Assembly: GCA_024138025.1 (NCBI GenBank)
Contig: JAMXBD010000696.1
Span: forward strand, 1-64,000
Direction of reading: 5' to 3'
DNA: 64,000 bases
Source: Combretum micranthum
Lineage: Eukaryota; Streptophyta; Magnoliopsida; Myrtales; Combretaceae
How positions within the stretch are numbered: the stretch's first letter is position 1; each line of letters begins with the position of its first letter. Positions 11,761 through 24,236 of this stretch are shown here, in pieces. The notes under the pieces were generated by a model, which was given only the letters and a program-made list of their open reading frames with translations, did not search any database and had not been told where the DNA came from. A program made the translations under genes and the position numbers.

Positions 11761-14059
11761 AGGTCCTTTGTAGGGATTTTTCATCACCATTTGTTCTTTG
11801 CTCTTAACTTACTCAAAAACAGCATTCCTCAAATTCTCAGTGCTAATTGATCTCATTTTAATATTATGATAATGTCGAGCTCAAGTTATTCTTAATCCTT
11901 TTCTCATGATTCTAGTAGCAAGGTCTATAGGGTCGCTAAGGAGTAGGGAGAGGAAAGGACAAGCAAGCACTAGCTCATGGGGTTCAAGTTCAAGCGATGG
12001 TGCAAGGACTTCAAGCGAGGTTTCGACCCCAGGGTAGTTAGGACTCGGAAGCCTAAGGGGTGTTGAGGTTTCAAGGGGCACTAGCCTTTATGTCGGCTCA
12101 TATTGAACTTGCTAGGGTGGTATATCGAATAGATGAATATCCAGACAGTGGCAAGGGGAAGGATCTGTAGAGCCGTTGCATGATAGGGCAGTTGATGGCA
12201 ACAGGCCCTATGGAGTTAGTAATTACCTCACTAAGGTGAGCCTTGACAAGCTTCAGAGGGAGGGGATGCGAAGCTTCCTTGAAGATTAGGAGGTTGTACT
12301 CCCTTCTCGGTACGATCGAGTTTGTCTGCTGGAGGGGAAAAAGTTTGTTCTATATGATAAGGCACTCAGCTTTGACTTGAAGATGTCATTTTCTTCCTTT
12401 CAAAAGGGGTTTTTCTGCCACTATGGGCTTTCTCCTGCACAATTGCTCCTGAATGCTTGGCACATTCTAGTGGCTTTTAAGTCTCTATGGCTCAATTTGC
12501 GTATGAGGCCTACCCTGGTTCTATTCTTGAAGTATTACCATTTTAAGAGGTCTAATGAAGGGTAATGGTACCTCACAAGGTGGTATAAGAGCTTGCTCAT
12601 GCTCTTTGATGGTCTCATGAGTTTAGATGGCTAAAACTAGAAGAAACGATCATGGATCATTCAAGTCAAAGAGGGCTGCAACGTGAGTTCGATTTCTAGA
12701 TAAAGTAGTGCAAACCTATTCATTCTATGATGACGCCAAGATTGGGGAATCATGATTCTGATACCCAAAAGGTCATTGATATGGGGTCACGAGATGGGAG
12801 GCCGTTGGATGTCAAGCTTATGGTCGAGAATTACTTGACGGGCAGGCCTATTGCTGAGGGAGGTGTGAAATGATTCTTCGGATGTAGATATAGTCTCCAT
12901 TTCCCCTCTCGACCACCATCCATTGAGTCGAGCTCTGAACGAAAGATGTTGTTATTTAGTGATGGATTCTCATGTTCTGAGTATTTGAGCTCGACTTGCC
13001 AAGTATTTACTTTACTACTAACTCCTTGTTATTTTTGTTTCAAAGCCTAAGATGAAGGTGATGGATGTGAACCATCTTCTTGCTAGTCATCAAAGAAAAG
13101 GAAGAAAGCTACTATTAAGAGGAAAGCACCTATGAAGAAGCGAACCGCTACGGTCAATGCATAAGTTGTGGAGGTTGGTGCTTAGGTAGGTGAGGTCGAT
13201 GGGCTAGACCAAGTAGGTTCTGCTCCCGATGTTGATCCAAATGCCCAAATTATGCAAGCTCTGCCACGCCTTCAGTCTCCTGAGGTGTAGAGTGGAGCTC
13301 AACTTTCCCTAGTTGTAGTCGTAGCGAATGTTCCATTGTATCCTGTGGATAAGGTAGTTGGAAGCAGCAATAGCATCCTCAATGGCTAAGTGAGGGTTAT
13401 AGCTCATAAAAGCCAACCTAGTAAGGGTGTTGCTGGTGGCCTACTTGATTTCATCAGTAGTAGGACCCTAAAGTAAAGCGATATGCCTGTTGAATAGCCT
13501 TCTTTTGAAGAGGTTGCTTGCCCTAAATACCAAAAGAGGTTAAAGACGTTGCTTGGGGAGATGTTATCCATAGATCCGGCGCTAAACCTTTCAGCGAGCA
13601 AGATGTATGAGATAAAATATATACCATTATTCATTTATTAAGTTTTTTTTTTTTTTTTTTTTTTGGCATTCTAGGGGGATCTCTTTGGTTTTCTTATCTT
13701 TTGTTGCCCATTTCAGGTTGTGGTGATGACAGCTGAAGCTTTCAGGTTATTGAGGAGTAACCATGTAGTGGTAAGTCACATTCTTATGCTCGTTAAGCCT
13801 ATGGTGGGCATAATTTGTTGTTGATCTTGATTCCTTTGTTTAAAGCTCTAAAGAGGTTGAGAAGCCAAAGGCCAGGTTAGAGAAAGAGCTTGCTAAGGCA
13901 AAGCAGAGTGAGGAGAGGCGTAAGAACGAGCTACATGCTAGTTTAGATGAGACAAAAAATTGTTGGATGAAATGGAAAATAAGATCGAAAAAAAAATGAA
14001 AAAATGAAAACGAAAACTAGGCTTTTTACATGCATGTGGATGCAAAAGCTATAAAGCAG

Positions 14060-15050
14060 GTTTCTAAACAATTTTAATCTCACTTGACCAATCATTATCT
14101 CTTATGCCAATTTTGCCCAAATACAAATAACAATAATAATTAAAGAGATAAGGGAAGGAAAGTTTACACCAATATTTATCATGAAGTTCAGCCCACCCTC
14201 TAATCTCCATGGTCCATAAATTGCCTCACTCAATGAGGACTTCATGCATTCATTCATTACAAAATAGTTACCTCATAAAGAGGACTTCGCACAAATACCT
14301 AACACATGAGGAATTCGCCTATTACCTCAACACATGAGAGCTTCATTAAAACGCTCACATATAAAAGTGTGAATAATGCCTTACAATATGAGCTCATTAT
14401 TTCATTATAGCACTATTTACTTAACAAATGCAAATATAAATCAAGAGAGTATTTTGACATTAGTGTCTACAAAATAAGCTCAACTCTCTTACATAAAAAC
14501 TCCTCAAACACTCTATTTATAATCTCTCAAAGCAAGCTAGCCGTTGCCTCAAAACGGCCACAAATGGTCGAATTACAAAGTCTATAACGGCTATTTTTTG
14601 GCCTAAACAGAGCATATCGGCAAGTGGTCACCAATCCAAATCCAGCCCAAAGTTGAGGGCATGGTCTTGCTTGCGGTTGCCTTTGGCCAATTCGATATTG
14701 TTTCGTGTTTTGGCCATAACTTTCTCATCTGGACTTCGATTAAGGCAATTCAAGTGCTACAAAAGACTTAGAGAGAGCTCTACAACTTTTATGTTTTAGT
14801 ACTTACAAGATTTCAAAGGAATTAAGGCCTAAAATGTGCTTGAAGCCACCCATAACAATAAGTGCAAATAAAAGCACAAACAAAAACAAAAGCATAAAAA
14901 AGCTCAAACATATTATAAATAAGTTTTTGCTTATTAAATGTAACTTAACTAAGTTATGCAGCTTTTGTGCAATACATTTTCTCATCAAAATAAAATTGTA
15001 ACCTCTACATGGTTTAATAAGATCTTGTTCTGTTGAGCTGAGCTTGCTGA
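14060..15050. other. Unidentified insert inside the antisense ORF
   Basis: Coding similarity stops near 14058 and resumes near 15060. The sequence between is more AT-rich and contains several AGGACTTC / ACACATGAG-type repeats (14240-14350). Ends are undefined; it may be an intron, another insertion, or both. Confidence 0.35.
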
Positions 15051-15284
15051 CTCCAAGAAATAGTTGTCTTTTTTCAAGGTCGCTACTGATGATTATGAAA
15101 GGAAGTAGGAAAGTACAAAGCAAGAACGAGATTCTTTGTCTCGTCAATTGCAGGAAGCTACTATTGAGCTTGCTCATCGGAGGAGAGAGGCTGAGGCAGC
15201 CATCTCTGAGCTCAACGGACTGAGGGTAAGATTATTTTTCCACCTTTATCTCTCGCACTCTCGAGTCTTCTTTGTTATTATTAT

Positions 15285-17409
15285 TGTGACGCCCTAAAAT
15301 AAAGCATTACAACCTGCCACGTGTCCCTCTCTTAAAAGAGACACGCAAAGGCTCTAAATCTCAATACCACAAAATATAAACATATAAAAATCTCCATGAA
15401 CTCACATTTAAGGGTACTCCAGAAGGAACAAAACCCATGAAACCTGTAATTTATAACTTTCAAGTATCTCTTATAATATAAACTAAATCCGAGTTGGCAA
15501 AACCAAAGCCAACAATAATCTAGAAAAGATCTAACTTCCAATTAAATCATATAATCATGTTTAATAAACTATTACATAAAAACCAATACTTCAAATCCTC
15601 AAAAAGATAATAATCAAAATATTTTTTTTAAATCTTCAAAAACTTAAGAAATCCTTTTTCATATGTCCTGTATAACATCCTATTCCTCTGTAGTGTAGTC
15701 AGGCCCACTATTGCCATCCCCATGATCAAAATACAAGTCATAAACAATATATCTAACCTGTACCTGAAAAAGAAAGGAATGAGCAAAAACGCCCAGTACG
15801 CCAGTCACAAACAATATGCAAATGCACAAACAACATGTATAGATACGTGCAACTAACTAAATGCAAACAACAGGATTATTATCATCATTAAGCCTACAAA
15901 ACAACACAGTTCAATCATAGATCTCTGATCCCAAACTTGGAGTTACTCAGACTCTTGAAAAACAACCAGATATAGAATAAATAATTATATACATATATTG
16001 GTGAATGGGTACTCCCCAAACACCCACGGCCATACTACCAATAAACCTATATCTACCAGAATCATCTCCAAGTGCAACTCCACTAGGGACAACGACACAC
16101 AAGGATCATCAAGATGCCTCACCAGTATCACTGTTTGCTAGGTCTTTACTGGTCAAAGCCAAAGACATCCAGAAAAACAATTTAAGCCAAATAGAATTAA
16201 GTTATTTTTATATATCTGTTCCTACAGGCAACAATTAGAAAAACTAAACCTGCAAGCAAATACAACAAACAAGGAAAGGTCATACCTTTTCCAATTCAAG
16301 AACAATCTCTCTAAATCCACAACTGCAGAATCTCTTCGATCAATTCCCTAGAAAACCCAAATCTCCAAAACCTAATTGCATAAATCAACAAATACAAACA
16401 AATCCATCATTCTAATTCGATCTTTTAATGAATCTATGATTTAGAGGATGAAAACTTACTTTGATTTGACTCTAAATCCAGAAAATTGCCAAAGACCGCA
16501 AAGAAACCATAACCCTAGAACATCCCCAATCATGAACGAACAAAACCCTAAATCAGAAATCATTTCGATAAAATCTACATATGTAATTAAGGGATTTAAT
16601 TACCTTGAATGGATATCAAATTCCTAATCGTTCTCCTCAAGATTCAGATATGATCTTCAATCTTCCTTAAACACCACTCTTCAATCTCCAAGAAAATTAG
16701 AACCGTTTCTCCAATTCTTCTTAAAAACAAAAGAAAATCCTAAAGTAATTCATAGATTGAAAGACTTTAAAGAAAAGATATGATTTTGATTACCTGAATC
16801 CGATCTTCCAAGATCTCTTTGACCAATAGAATCAAATCTCCAAACCCGATATGTAAGTTTTCTAATTCTAATCTAGACTTCTAAATCCTTTGGGCTATAA
16901 ACTCTCAAAGGATAAGAATCTAGGTTTAGGGTTTTGTTGGAGAAAAGACAAAGAAAGAATATAGGGATTTGTGACTTTTGATCTTCTGTCATGTGTCTGT
17001 CATGTGATCAAAATTATATTAAAATTATATTTTTGTTGATAAAGAAAAAATATATAAGCCGACGTTTTCAACCATCTTAAACATACTCAAATCTCTTAGG
17101 GTTTTGACTGAGGAATGGTGTGACAAACGTAGGTTAAGGGTAATTTATAGAGATATGTTGTTTAGGAAAAACCCTAGGTTCATAACCAATTTAGGCTGCC
17201 AAAATCCATTCTTAATCAAGTTTTTGCCATGTGAACACAATAAAATCATATTTCAACTTTGACCATAAAACCTTCTTATTTAATATCCTTTGACTTTTGA
17301 CCCTTCTTAATAATCCTTTTATATACTTTAGGATTGACCATAAAACCCTCCTATTTTATATCAAATGACAAACTTGTCCTTCTTTTAATTTATTTATCTT
17401 TATATTACA
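15285..17409 (-). mobile_element. Solo LTR of Ty3/gypsy (chromovirus/Tekay-like), copy 2
   Basis: On the minus strand it begins TGTAATATAAAGATAAATAA and ends TTAGGGCGTCACA, 2125 bp, with canonical TG..CA ends. It is flanked by a perfect 5-bp duplication ATTAT (15280-15284 and 17410-17414). It is homologous throughout to 2767-4708. It sits in the antisense ORF of the Tat-like element, just after GGACTGAGGGTAAGATT, which looks like an exon end and intron donor. It was therefore inserted after the Tat-like element. Confidence 0.85.
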
Positions 17410-17890
17410 ATTATTATATAAGTTTTGTAAGTTCAATTTTCAAGCTTAGAAAGTGGGCATCTGGTGAGCGAAGCAACTAAGAAGTGGGTTCTCAAAAATT
17501 CTTTAAAGTAAGCAGTGGGTAGAGGTCCAGTAAAGGATTGCAAGGGATACAGCTAATTTGATGATTGAACTGCTAGGGAAATATCAAGACTTGGACTGCT
17601 GAAAGCTATTGAAGAAGATGAGGAGGACGAAGAAGGAGATGGTGAGGAAAGGAGTGTCACTGAGGCAGTGAAGATGACGTTAGGGAGATGCTATCACGAA
17701 GAAAGTAATGTCCTAGATACAGCGAAGGGGCGAACCAACAAGCTACTAAAGTCTTGGCCTCTAAGGTCATGCTGGCATCTCATCCATGTGACAAGGGTCA
17801 GGTCGAGGTCGTTAGTAGTTCACCTACAAAAGGCGAAGCGAAGATCGCTAGTGGTGCTCTGCTGTCCCTTAACCTATGACAAGTGAAGAG

Positions 17891-19803
17891 ATCTTTGCCA
17901 ATTACAAAATCGACTAAGTCTTTTTTTTTTTTAATCTTCATTGATGTAATGCAAGCTAGATTAAATGCATGTTTGAAATAGTTGTTGTTTGCCCTTTGGT
18001 GGTTTCAAATGTAAAACCTCTGTTTAATGAATTTTCCTATCATTGTTCCATGAACACTTTGGTTTCTTTTTATCCACTTATTTTACAGGACAAGCAAGGT
18101 CTTCTTTTTTTAGTTACTCTTCTTAGGCATGGTTTATCGCTTTTGTCATTGAAAACTTCATTAAGTTTCCATAGTTTTTCTAAGTTTTTTTAAGATCACA
18201 TTGAGGTTAGATAGACCTAATTTGTTATGTGGAGGTCGCTCTTCGTTTATCTTAGCTTTGATGTGTGATGCTTATGTGATGACATCAAACTAGTCCTTTG
18301 GTAGTGGTAGGTCCGTGGCAGACTAGTGGTCGATGATGATGTCAAATTGTAGGTAGATCTTCGCATGGCTAAAAGTACTTTATCTCGTAGTCTCTTGTAT
18401 TTCCTAGATCTGATCAGATGATTGAGGTGAACTATAGTCAAGATTCTCAAGATTTAATGACATCAAATGTCACTAGAGTACATCTTTATTTTTGTTTGTA
18501 AATAGTTTTTGGTTAGATGGTTCTCATTGGGTCTTTGAATTGGTTCAACTCGTAACGTCATGCTAAACTTCTTCTTCCTTTACCATATTTCCAAACCTTA
18601 GATCGTCTCTACATTAGAATGCATCTACTTAAGAGTGATGTCTTCCTTGACCTGTCATGGTTAGACAGGTCGAGCCACTAGCAGTTGTGGGTTATAATCT
18701 GTTGCTCTACTGTCCTTGTTTAGTAGATTTAACCACTCTACAGTCCTAGTTTACATGGACCCAAGAAGTGGTTGAGATAGTTGCTTGAGGCTCGAGCAGG
18801 TGTCTTGTGCTGGCTTCCAGCTCAACCTGACTTCCTTCTCTACTTCCATGCTAGGCTTGGGCTTGTGTTTCTCTTTTACTGCCCTAAGGTCATGATCATT
18901 AGGCCATGATGATTATAGTGTAGTAAACAGGGGCAACTAAGGCTTGTCCTCCTTCTACAACTCAACCTCATAATGTTTTGTTCAAGGCTGAGGTTGTCGT
19001 GGAGGTGGGTTACTAACCTTCTCTAATATTCCAAGTTCTATTCCTTAAGCCATTTTCATGGCGAGTGAAATGGAAAAAGGCTAGGTGCTTAGAGTGGTCG
19101 AAGGTGATGGCGGTTGAGCTTGGATGTTTCTCATTAGAGGTCGTTTGTTAATTGCTTCTCGAGCTAGGATTCTTGTTCAGGTGGAGTTCCTCTAAGTCGT
19201 GGTGAGATCTATGTTTTATTGCCTTTAGTATACTTTTAATGTCTTCTTAGCCTTGTATTGACCTTGTTTGGCGATAGTGGACAAAGGTCTAGCAAATTCG
19301 TACTTAAGAGGTCGGGTTACAGCAGACCTGTAGGGCCTAACTTCAAGCTTATGGATTTGTTAAGGTCACACTTAGGTTGAACCCACATTTTCGAGTTGGA
19401 GCTGACTAGGTAGTGCTCCATAATGCTACTCTTATGAGGTTGTAGAGGAAGCAGAGTACCTTCAAATTTGATTTCAACTCCCTTTTAGAGTCCCCAGTTC
19501 GAAGCTTGAATATCTCTTGAGTTCTTACACTTGCAGAAATTTCATATTGTATTCTTTTGGAATGCAGTCAAAACTAACTTAGCCGTGATGCTAGCCAAAA
19601 CTACTGTAATTACCTACTTTTAATTAATGGAATCCATGTTTTCTTTCACCTTAAGTTCTATTCGTTGAGCATTTTGAGTTCATTTCATTCTTTCAGGTTA
19701 GACGTGGGTGGTGTCTTTAGCATGAATCATAGATTAGGTTTATTGGAATGTTATGAGCTTCTTGAGACGATTACTTATAGAGGAAGGCACTTGAATGCTT
19801 TAG
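17891..19803. other. Spacer between antisense ORF and minisatellite
   Basis: Less AT-rich than the surroundings and probably part of the Tat-like element, lying between the antisense ORF and pol. No conserved protein domain recognised in either strand. Confidence 0.4.
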
Positions 19804-20430
19804 GGGAGTTACACTTGGGATGGAGTTACTTGAGTTCTTCAAGGGAGTTACCTTAAGGCGAGCTCTAAAGGGAAGCTACCCTTAGGAGAGAGTTACCTAA
19901 GCTCCTAAGGGAAGTTACCCGAGCTTTTAAGAGGAGTTACCATAAGAGGGAATTACCAAGCTTTTAGACGGGTGAATTACCTATAAAAGAGAGTTACTCG
20001 AGCTCTCGAGGAGAGTTACCCTTAAAAGGGAGTAACCCGAGCTCTTGAGGGGAGTTACCTGAGCTTTTGAAGGAAGTTACCTTAAGAGGAGTTATCCGAG
20101 TCTTGAGGAAAGTTACCCATAAGAGGGAGTTATCCGAGCTCTTGAGGAAAGTTACCCATAAGAGGGGTTACCTAAGCTTTTGAGGAGAGTTAACCTAAGG
20201 GAGAGTAACCCAAGCTTCGAAGAGACTTACCTTTAAGAGAGAATTACCCAAGCTCTCAAGGAGAGTTACCCTTAAAAAAGAGTAACCCGAGCTCTTGAGG
20301 GAGTTACCCTTAAGAGAGAGTTACCTGAGCTCTTGAGGGAGTTACCCGAGTTCTTGGAGGAGTTATCCTTAAGAGGGAGTTACCTGAGCTCTGAGAGGAG
20401 TTATCCTTAAGAGAAGTTACTCGAGCTCTA
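19804..20430. repeat. Minisatellite, about 20-bp half units in 40-bp dimers
   Basis: About 32 variants of GAGTTACC followed alternately by CTTAAGAGGGA and CGAGCTCTTGAGGA fill about 620 bp. Half units average about 20 bp, and the alternation gives a dimer of about 40 bp. It lies directly downstream of the minus-strand pol. Tat/Ogre elements are known for tandem repeats in this 3' untranslated position. Confidence 0.9.
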
Positions 20431-20599
20431 ATTATAAGGAGGCAAAGTTCTTTATGCTCCCACGACCCCTACTGAACTTAACCCTTTTTTTTTCAAGTAG
20501 AGTTAGGAGTAGGAGAAATCATGTTGTCATTGAACTGTCATTTCTTCATAGCTTCTTTCATGTATTTACAAGATCATGTTTCAAGCTTTAGATGTATGT

Positions 20600-23045
20600 G
20601 TTAGAAATCGGTTGTCTTCATTTGGAGAATTTCTTTAAGTTGTCGGTGTTCCAAGTCTTGGGGTGAGCTCGCCTCTAATATTTTGAGCTTATATCCTCTG
20701 TTCCTCAGGGCTTCTTTGACTATGATGGGGTCTTTCCAGTTTGGGGCAAGCTTGCCATAAGCTTCTTCGGCTCCCATTGCATCTAGTTTTCTACAGACGA
20801 GGTCACTAGGTAAGAAGACCTTATGCTTGACATTCTTATCATAGTATCTAGCAACTCTCTATTGATAGGCTGCAACCCTTTTGCTCACTATGTCCCGAGT
20901 TTTCTATATGGCATCTAGCTCGACTCTGAGGCATACCTCATTGATGAGATCGTTATAAGACTAAACCTAGATGTTACAGTATTTGATCTTGATAGGCAGA
21001 ACAGCTTCAAACCCAAAGCTAATCAAATGGGTGTTTCTTCAGTTGGTATCCTTTTGCTGGTACGATATCCGCATAAAATGCTGGAGAGCTCATCCGCCTA
21101 CTTGCCACTTAGGCGATCCACTCTTGCTTTTAGGCCTTACATTATAATTTTGTTGATTACTTTGACCTACCCATTATCTTGAGGGTAGGCCATTGAGGTA
21201 TGATGTATATTAATCTTATATTTAGCACAAAAATCCTCTATTCTCTTGGAGCTTAACTGTCTTCCATGATCCATCACGATAGAGTGTGGAACCCCGAACC
21301 TGACTAAGATGTTCGTGTAGAAGTAGTGCCGAGCATTCTTGTCCATAACTTTTGCTACCACTTCGACTTCTACCCATTTCATAAAATAATTGCACCTAAC
21401 TATGATAAATTTCATTTGCCCTATTTGAAGGAGGAAAAGGCATGGGGATATCCAGTCCCCACATGGCAAAAGGCCATGGAATGGTTAGAAAATGTAGGTC
21501 TGTACTCGGGGTATGATAGATGGGGGCAATTCTCTGACATTGTTCACATCATTGCATGAACTATTTGGGATCTGTCTTCATGTAGGCCAGAAATAGCTAG
21601 CTCACACAACTCGGGTATACAGTGATTGAGCCTTGACATGGTTGTTGCATTTCCCAATGTGGAGGTCTACCAAGATTTGTTGTCTTTCCTCTAAGCATAG
21701 ACAGCGTAATAAAGGAAAGCTAAAAACTTTTTTGTATAGGATTCCTTTAATTAGGGTATAGTTGGATGTCTTGTATAATAATTTCTTTGCTTCTACCCTA
21801 TCGAAGGGGAAGGTATCGTTTTTTAGGTATTCTTCTATTGGCATTATCCAGCTCGATGGTAAAGGAGCGTTTTATAGCTAGAGTACTTCATGTACTCTAT
21901 GTGCAATGGATTTTTCTTATGGGTATTCCATGAAGATTTTTTTCTTCAATTTTGTCCAGATTAGGGACCATTAAGGAGGCAAATTCAGAGAACCTATCGG
22001 CTTCAGAGATGTTCGCCCTTGATATTTTGATGATGTCCTAAGAGGATAGCTCTTGAGTAAAGGATCAAACTATATCCAGGTATTCGTCCATTTCTTTGTT
22101 CTTAACTTCGTAGGTACCCTTAACCTGTTATATTGTGAGTTGGGAGTCCAAAAAAATTTGAGATCTCCTATGTCTACACCAATATTTGTGGCAAGTTTGA
22201 GTCAAACAATTAGAGCTTTGTACTTTACCTCGTTGTTGCTTATAGGAAAGTCAAACTTTAGGGTGTAGTAGATTTTCATACCATGGGGTCCTTCTAGGAC
22301 AAGGCCGACCCCACTCCCCCTTGTGTGGAGGATCCATCTACATTGAGCATCCATACAGGTCTCTATCAATCTTCCTCTTTCGGTGGGCTTGTGTATTCTA
22401 CCACAAAATCTACTAGCACCTATGCCTTGGTGGTATATTGCACTCGTATGCACTAAGCTCAACGAGATACTTCATCATCCTTCTAGAAACATTGAGCTTT
22501 TGAAGGACTACCCTCAATGTGACATTGGTGAGGACTATGACTTAGTGTACCTGGATGTATTGGCGTAGCCAATATTACTATAGTCAAAGCAAATTTTTCT
22601 AACTTTGTGTATCTTTCCTCCGCTCCTTATAGGACATGGCTAATGTGGTACACAAGTCGGTGTTGTCTGCCCTTCACCTGAGTGAGGACTAACAAAGAGC
22701 TCGATCACTCACCATGAGGTATAAATACAGGTCCTCTCCAAGGTTAGGGGTTGACAACACCGATGGTTCCATTAGGAACCACTTAAGGTCTCCAAATGCC
22801 TCTCGAGTCTTTTCAATCCACTCGAACTTGTCAGGTTTCTTAAGGATCTTGAAGAACTCCTAGCATCTGTCAACACTTTTAGGGAAAAACCTACACAGTG
22901 CGATTATCCTTCCCTGCAAGCTGTTATACTTCTTTAATTGAAGACAAAGGCTTCATTTCTAAGATTTCTTTGATCTTTTCGAGATCAGCCTTGATCCTTC
23001 TTTGTGACACAACAAAGTTCAAGAACTTTCCTGAGGTGGTCCTAT
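20600..23045 (-). pseudogene. pol: Ty3/gypsy pol fragment (RT C-term, RNase H, second RNase H, integrase)
   Basis: Read on the minus strand from high to low coordinates. The RT end and connection are at about 23040-22760 (TSGKFLNFVVSQRRIKADLEK; RFFPKSVDRC; FEWIEKTREAFGDLK). RNase H starts near 22740 (GEDLYLYLMVSDRAL). The second RNase H-like domain is at 22345-22050 (GSGVGLVLEGPHG, ISNNEVKYKALIV). The integrase H2C2 region is at 21844-21602 (LYKKVFSFPLLRCL, then HIGKCNNH). The integrase core is at about 21490-21100 (YFMKWVEVE, GVPHSIVMDHG, AYPQDNG). The C-terminal part lies at about 21015-20600 (GKLAPNWKDP). Two successive RNase H domains support the Tat lineage. RT N-terminus, protease and gag are absent beyond 23050, so it is 5'-truncated. 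Several stops and frameshifts, including a stop at 21167-21169, make it non-coding. Confidence 0.85.
21161..21163 (-). other. Integrase catalytic Glu replaced by Lys
   Basis: After PQDNG and a stop codon, the frame reads V-K-V-I-N-K where gypsy integrases have the DDE glutamate two residues after NGQ. The codon is AAA, consistent with a G-to-A change. Confidence 0.55.
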
Positions 23046-23344
23046 AGGCACTTTTCTATAGGATGGTCATAATGTTATCATATCTTTTAAGTATATTTTT
23101 ACATATTACTAGTTGTTATAGCTACTTGCTTAAAATCTTTCATTTGTACAAAACATGAGGAACTTGTCACAAATGCTCTTAAGACTATTGTGAATTTAGC
23201 ATCCTTGCTTGTTGATCTTTCAGCTTAAACAAAGCTTCATTCCTTAAAATGGCGTGAGATGCTTTCTTTTCAATCTTACCATTTTTAATTTTCCCTGGTG
23301 AAACATTTTGTAATTAATGGTTTTCATTTAATTTATGGAATAGT
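23046..23344. other. Boundary region, no gene seen
   Basis: Similarity to gypsy RT ends here. The sequence turns AT-rich, with no recognised content before the decayed exon at 23345. Confidence 0.35.
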
Positions 23345-23653
23345 GAGAAGTATGCGATTCAACCTATTATGGAAATGCTGGACTCTACTGTTAAAGCTTA
23401 GCATATTGCAGCTACGGAATTGATTGGTCATTTGATTATAAATCATAACAATGAATCCTTCCTTCCACCCTTTGTCCCACAAGTCCATTTGAGCTTATGC
23501 TGAAAGATCTCTTTCCGAATTGGTAAACATGGGGATTCTTATCGTGATGCAGTTATGTTGCAGATACATAAACAAATGGTTGATCCTATGAGCTTACCTA
23601 CCCATAACGCATAAGCTGTTGTAGTTGGTGCATTGGATAATTATGGAGCTTGA
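23345..23653 (+). pseudogene. Decayed coding exon of an unidentified gene
   Basis: A single frame of 102 codons reads like protein (KYAIQPIMEMLDSTVKA, HIAATELIGHLI, FLPPFVPQ, HGDSYRDAVMLQIHKQMVDP) and is broken only by in-frame stops at 23399, about 23504 and about 23609, ending at TGA 23651. The composition is unlike the surrounding AT-rich DNA. The helical, alanine-leucine-rich start could belong to an ARM/HEAT-type repeat protein, but I do not recognise the family. An AG splice-like border (GGAATAG) lies just before it. Confidence 0.4.
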
Positions 23654-24205
23654 TAAATGTTGGTGTAAGTAATTTAGGGCTGAGATCTATGTATGCCTAG
23701 TGCATTGACAATGCACACTTAAGTGGTTGCAATTGGTTTATTCATTGCTTTGTTCCCCTTTTTTGGTAATCTAGAACAGAGGACTCTATTTCGTGGAGGC
23801 CTCATTCCTATGAGTTATTGGTTTTGGATTATAGTTTCAAAGTTTTCATTTATTTTAAAAACAAAAAAAAAATTGCAAAACATGCTAAAGCATTAGTATC
23901 TATCTACGTCAGATGAGCAAAGTAAAGGCAGTGCTTTTTCTATTGGAGTGAGGGTTTTTGGATGAGCAGTGGAGATTAAATTGTAGGTTTTGGTCTCGGA
24001 GCTATGACAATGTACTGTACAGTTGCTACATAACTAGTAAACCATTTGACTACATAAAAGTTACTTGTCTGTACGCTTTGTTTATAACTTATTCCACAAC
24101 TAAGCCCAATAGATGGCTATAATCTTTGAGTTCCATAACAAGATATAAAGGGGCGGGAAAAAAAAAAAGGACAGAAAGAGCACCTAGAAAGATTGAAGGA
24201 ATATA

Positions 24206-24236
<31 letters not shown>

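Larger units (their letters stand above)
10850..11871 (-). mobile_element. Candidate LTR/3' flank of the Tat-like element
   Basis: On the minus strand this stretch carries a TATA box (CTATAAATAA, complement of 11021-11030). It is followed by sequence typical of Tat LTR R/U5 regions: a TGACTTAAGGATCAGAATGG-like block and CCGGACACCTTTTGGTG (complement of about 10900-10950). It lies where the 3' LTR of a minus-strand element is expected, beyond pol and the antisense ORF. LTR ends and polypurine tract were not resolved, and no second LTR is in the window. Confidence 0.4.
11872..17890 (+). pseudogene. Antisense extra ORF of a Tat-lineage gypsy element (Transposase_28-like), broken
   Basis: A decayed plus-strand reading frame, antisense to the pol at 20.6-23.05 kb. 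It starts at ATG 11872 with a Ser-rich leader (MSSSSYS, then a stop). The best-preserved block runs in one frame from about 12191 to 12565: YGVSNYLTKVSLDKL, VVLPSRYDRVCLLEGKKFV, then GLSPAQLLLNAWH and FLKYYHFKRSNEG. The LSPAQL..NAWH motif is what I know from the 'putative gypsy type transposon' family (PF04195). Later come a basic Lys-rich stretch (about 13090-13150), charged coiled-coil-like segments (about 13850-13990 and 15110-15225, for example SRQLQEATIELAHRRREAEA) and an acidic tail (about 17600-17660, EEDEEDEEGD). It is interrupted by an unidentified insert (about 14060-15050), a solo LTR (15285-17409), stops and frameshifts. Function is unknown. The same family lies between pol and the 3' LTR in other Tat elements. 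Confidence 0.6.

Noticed and set aside
14803..15177. Minus-strand 124-codon frame
   Set aside because: The high-coordinate part is the complement of the coiled-coil segment of the plus-strand ORF. The rest is AT-rich and hydrophobic by composition.
19804..20430. Regular repeats that might suggest a CRISPR array
   Set aside because: Units are contiguous without unique spacers and vary in sequence; this is a minisatellite in a plant retrotransposon.
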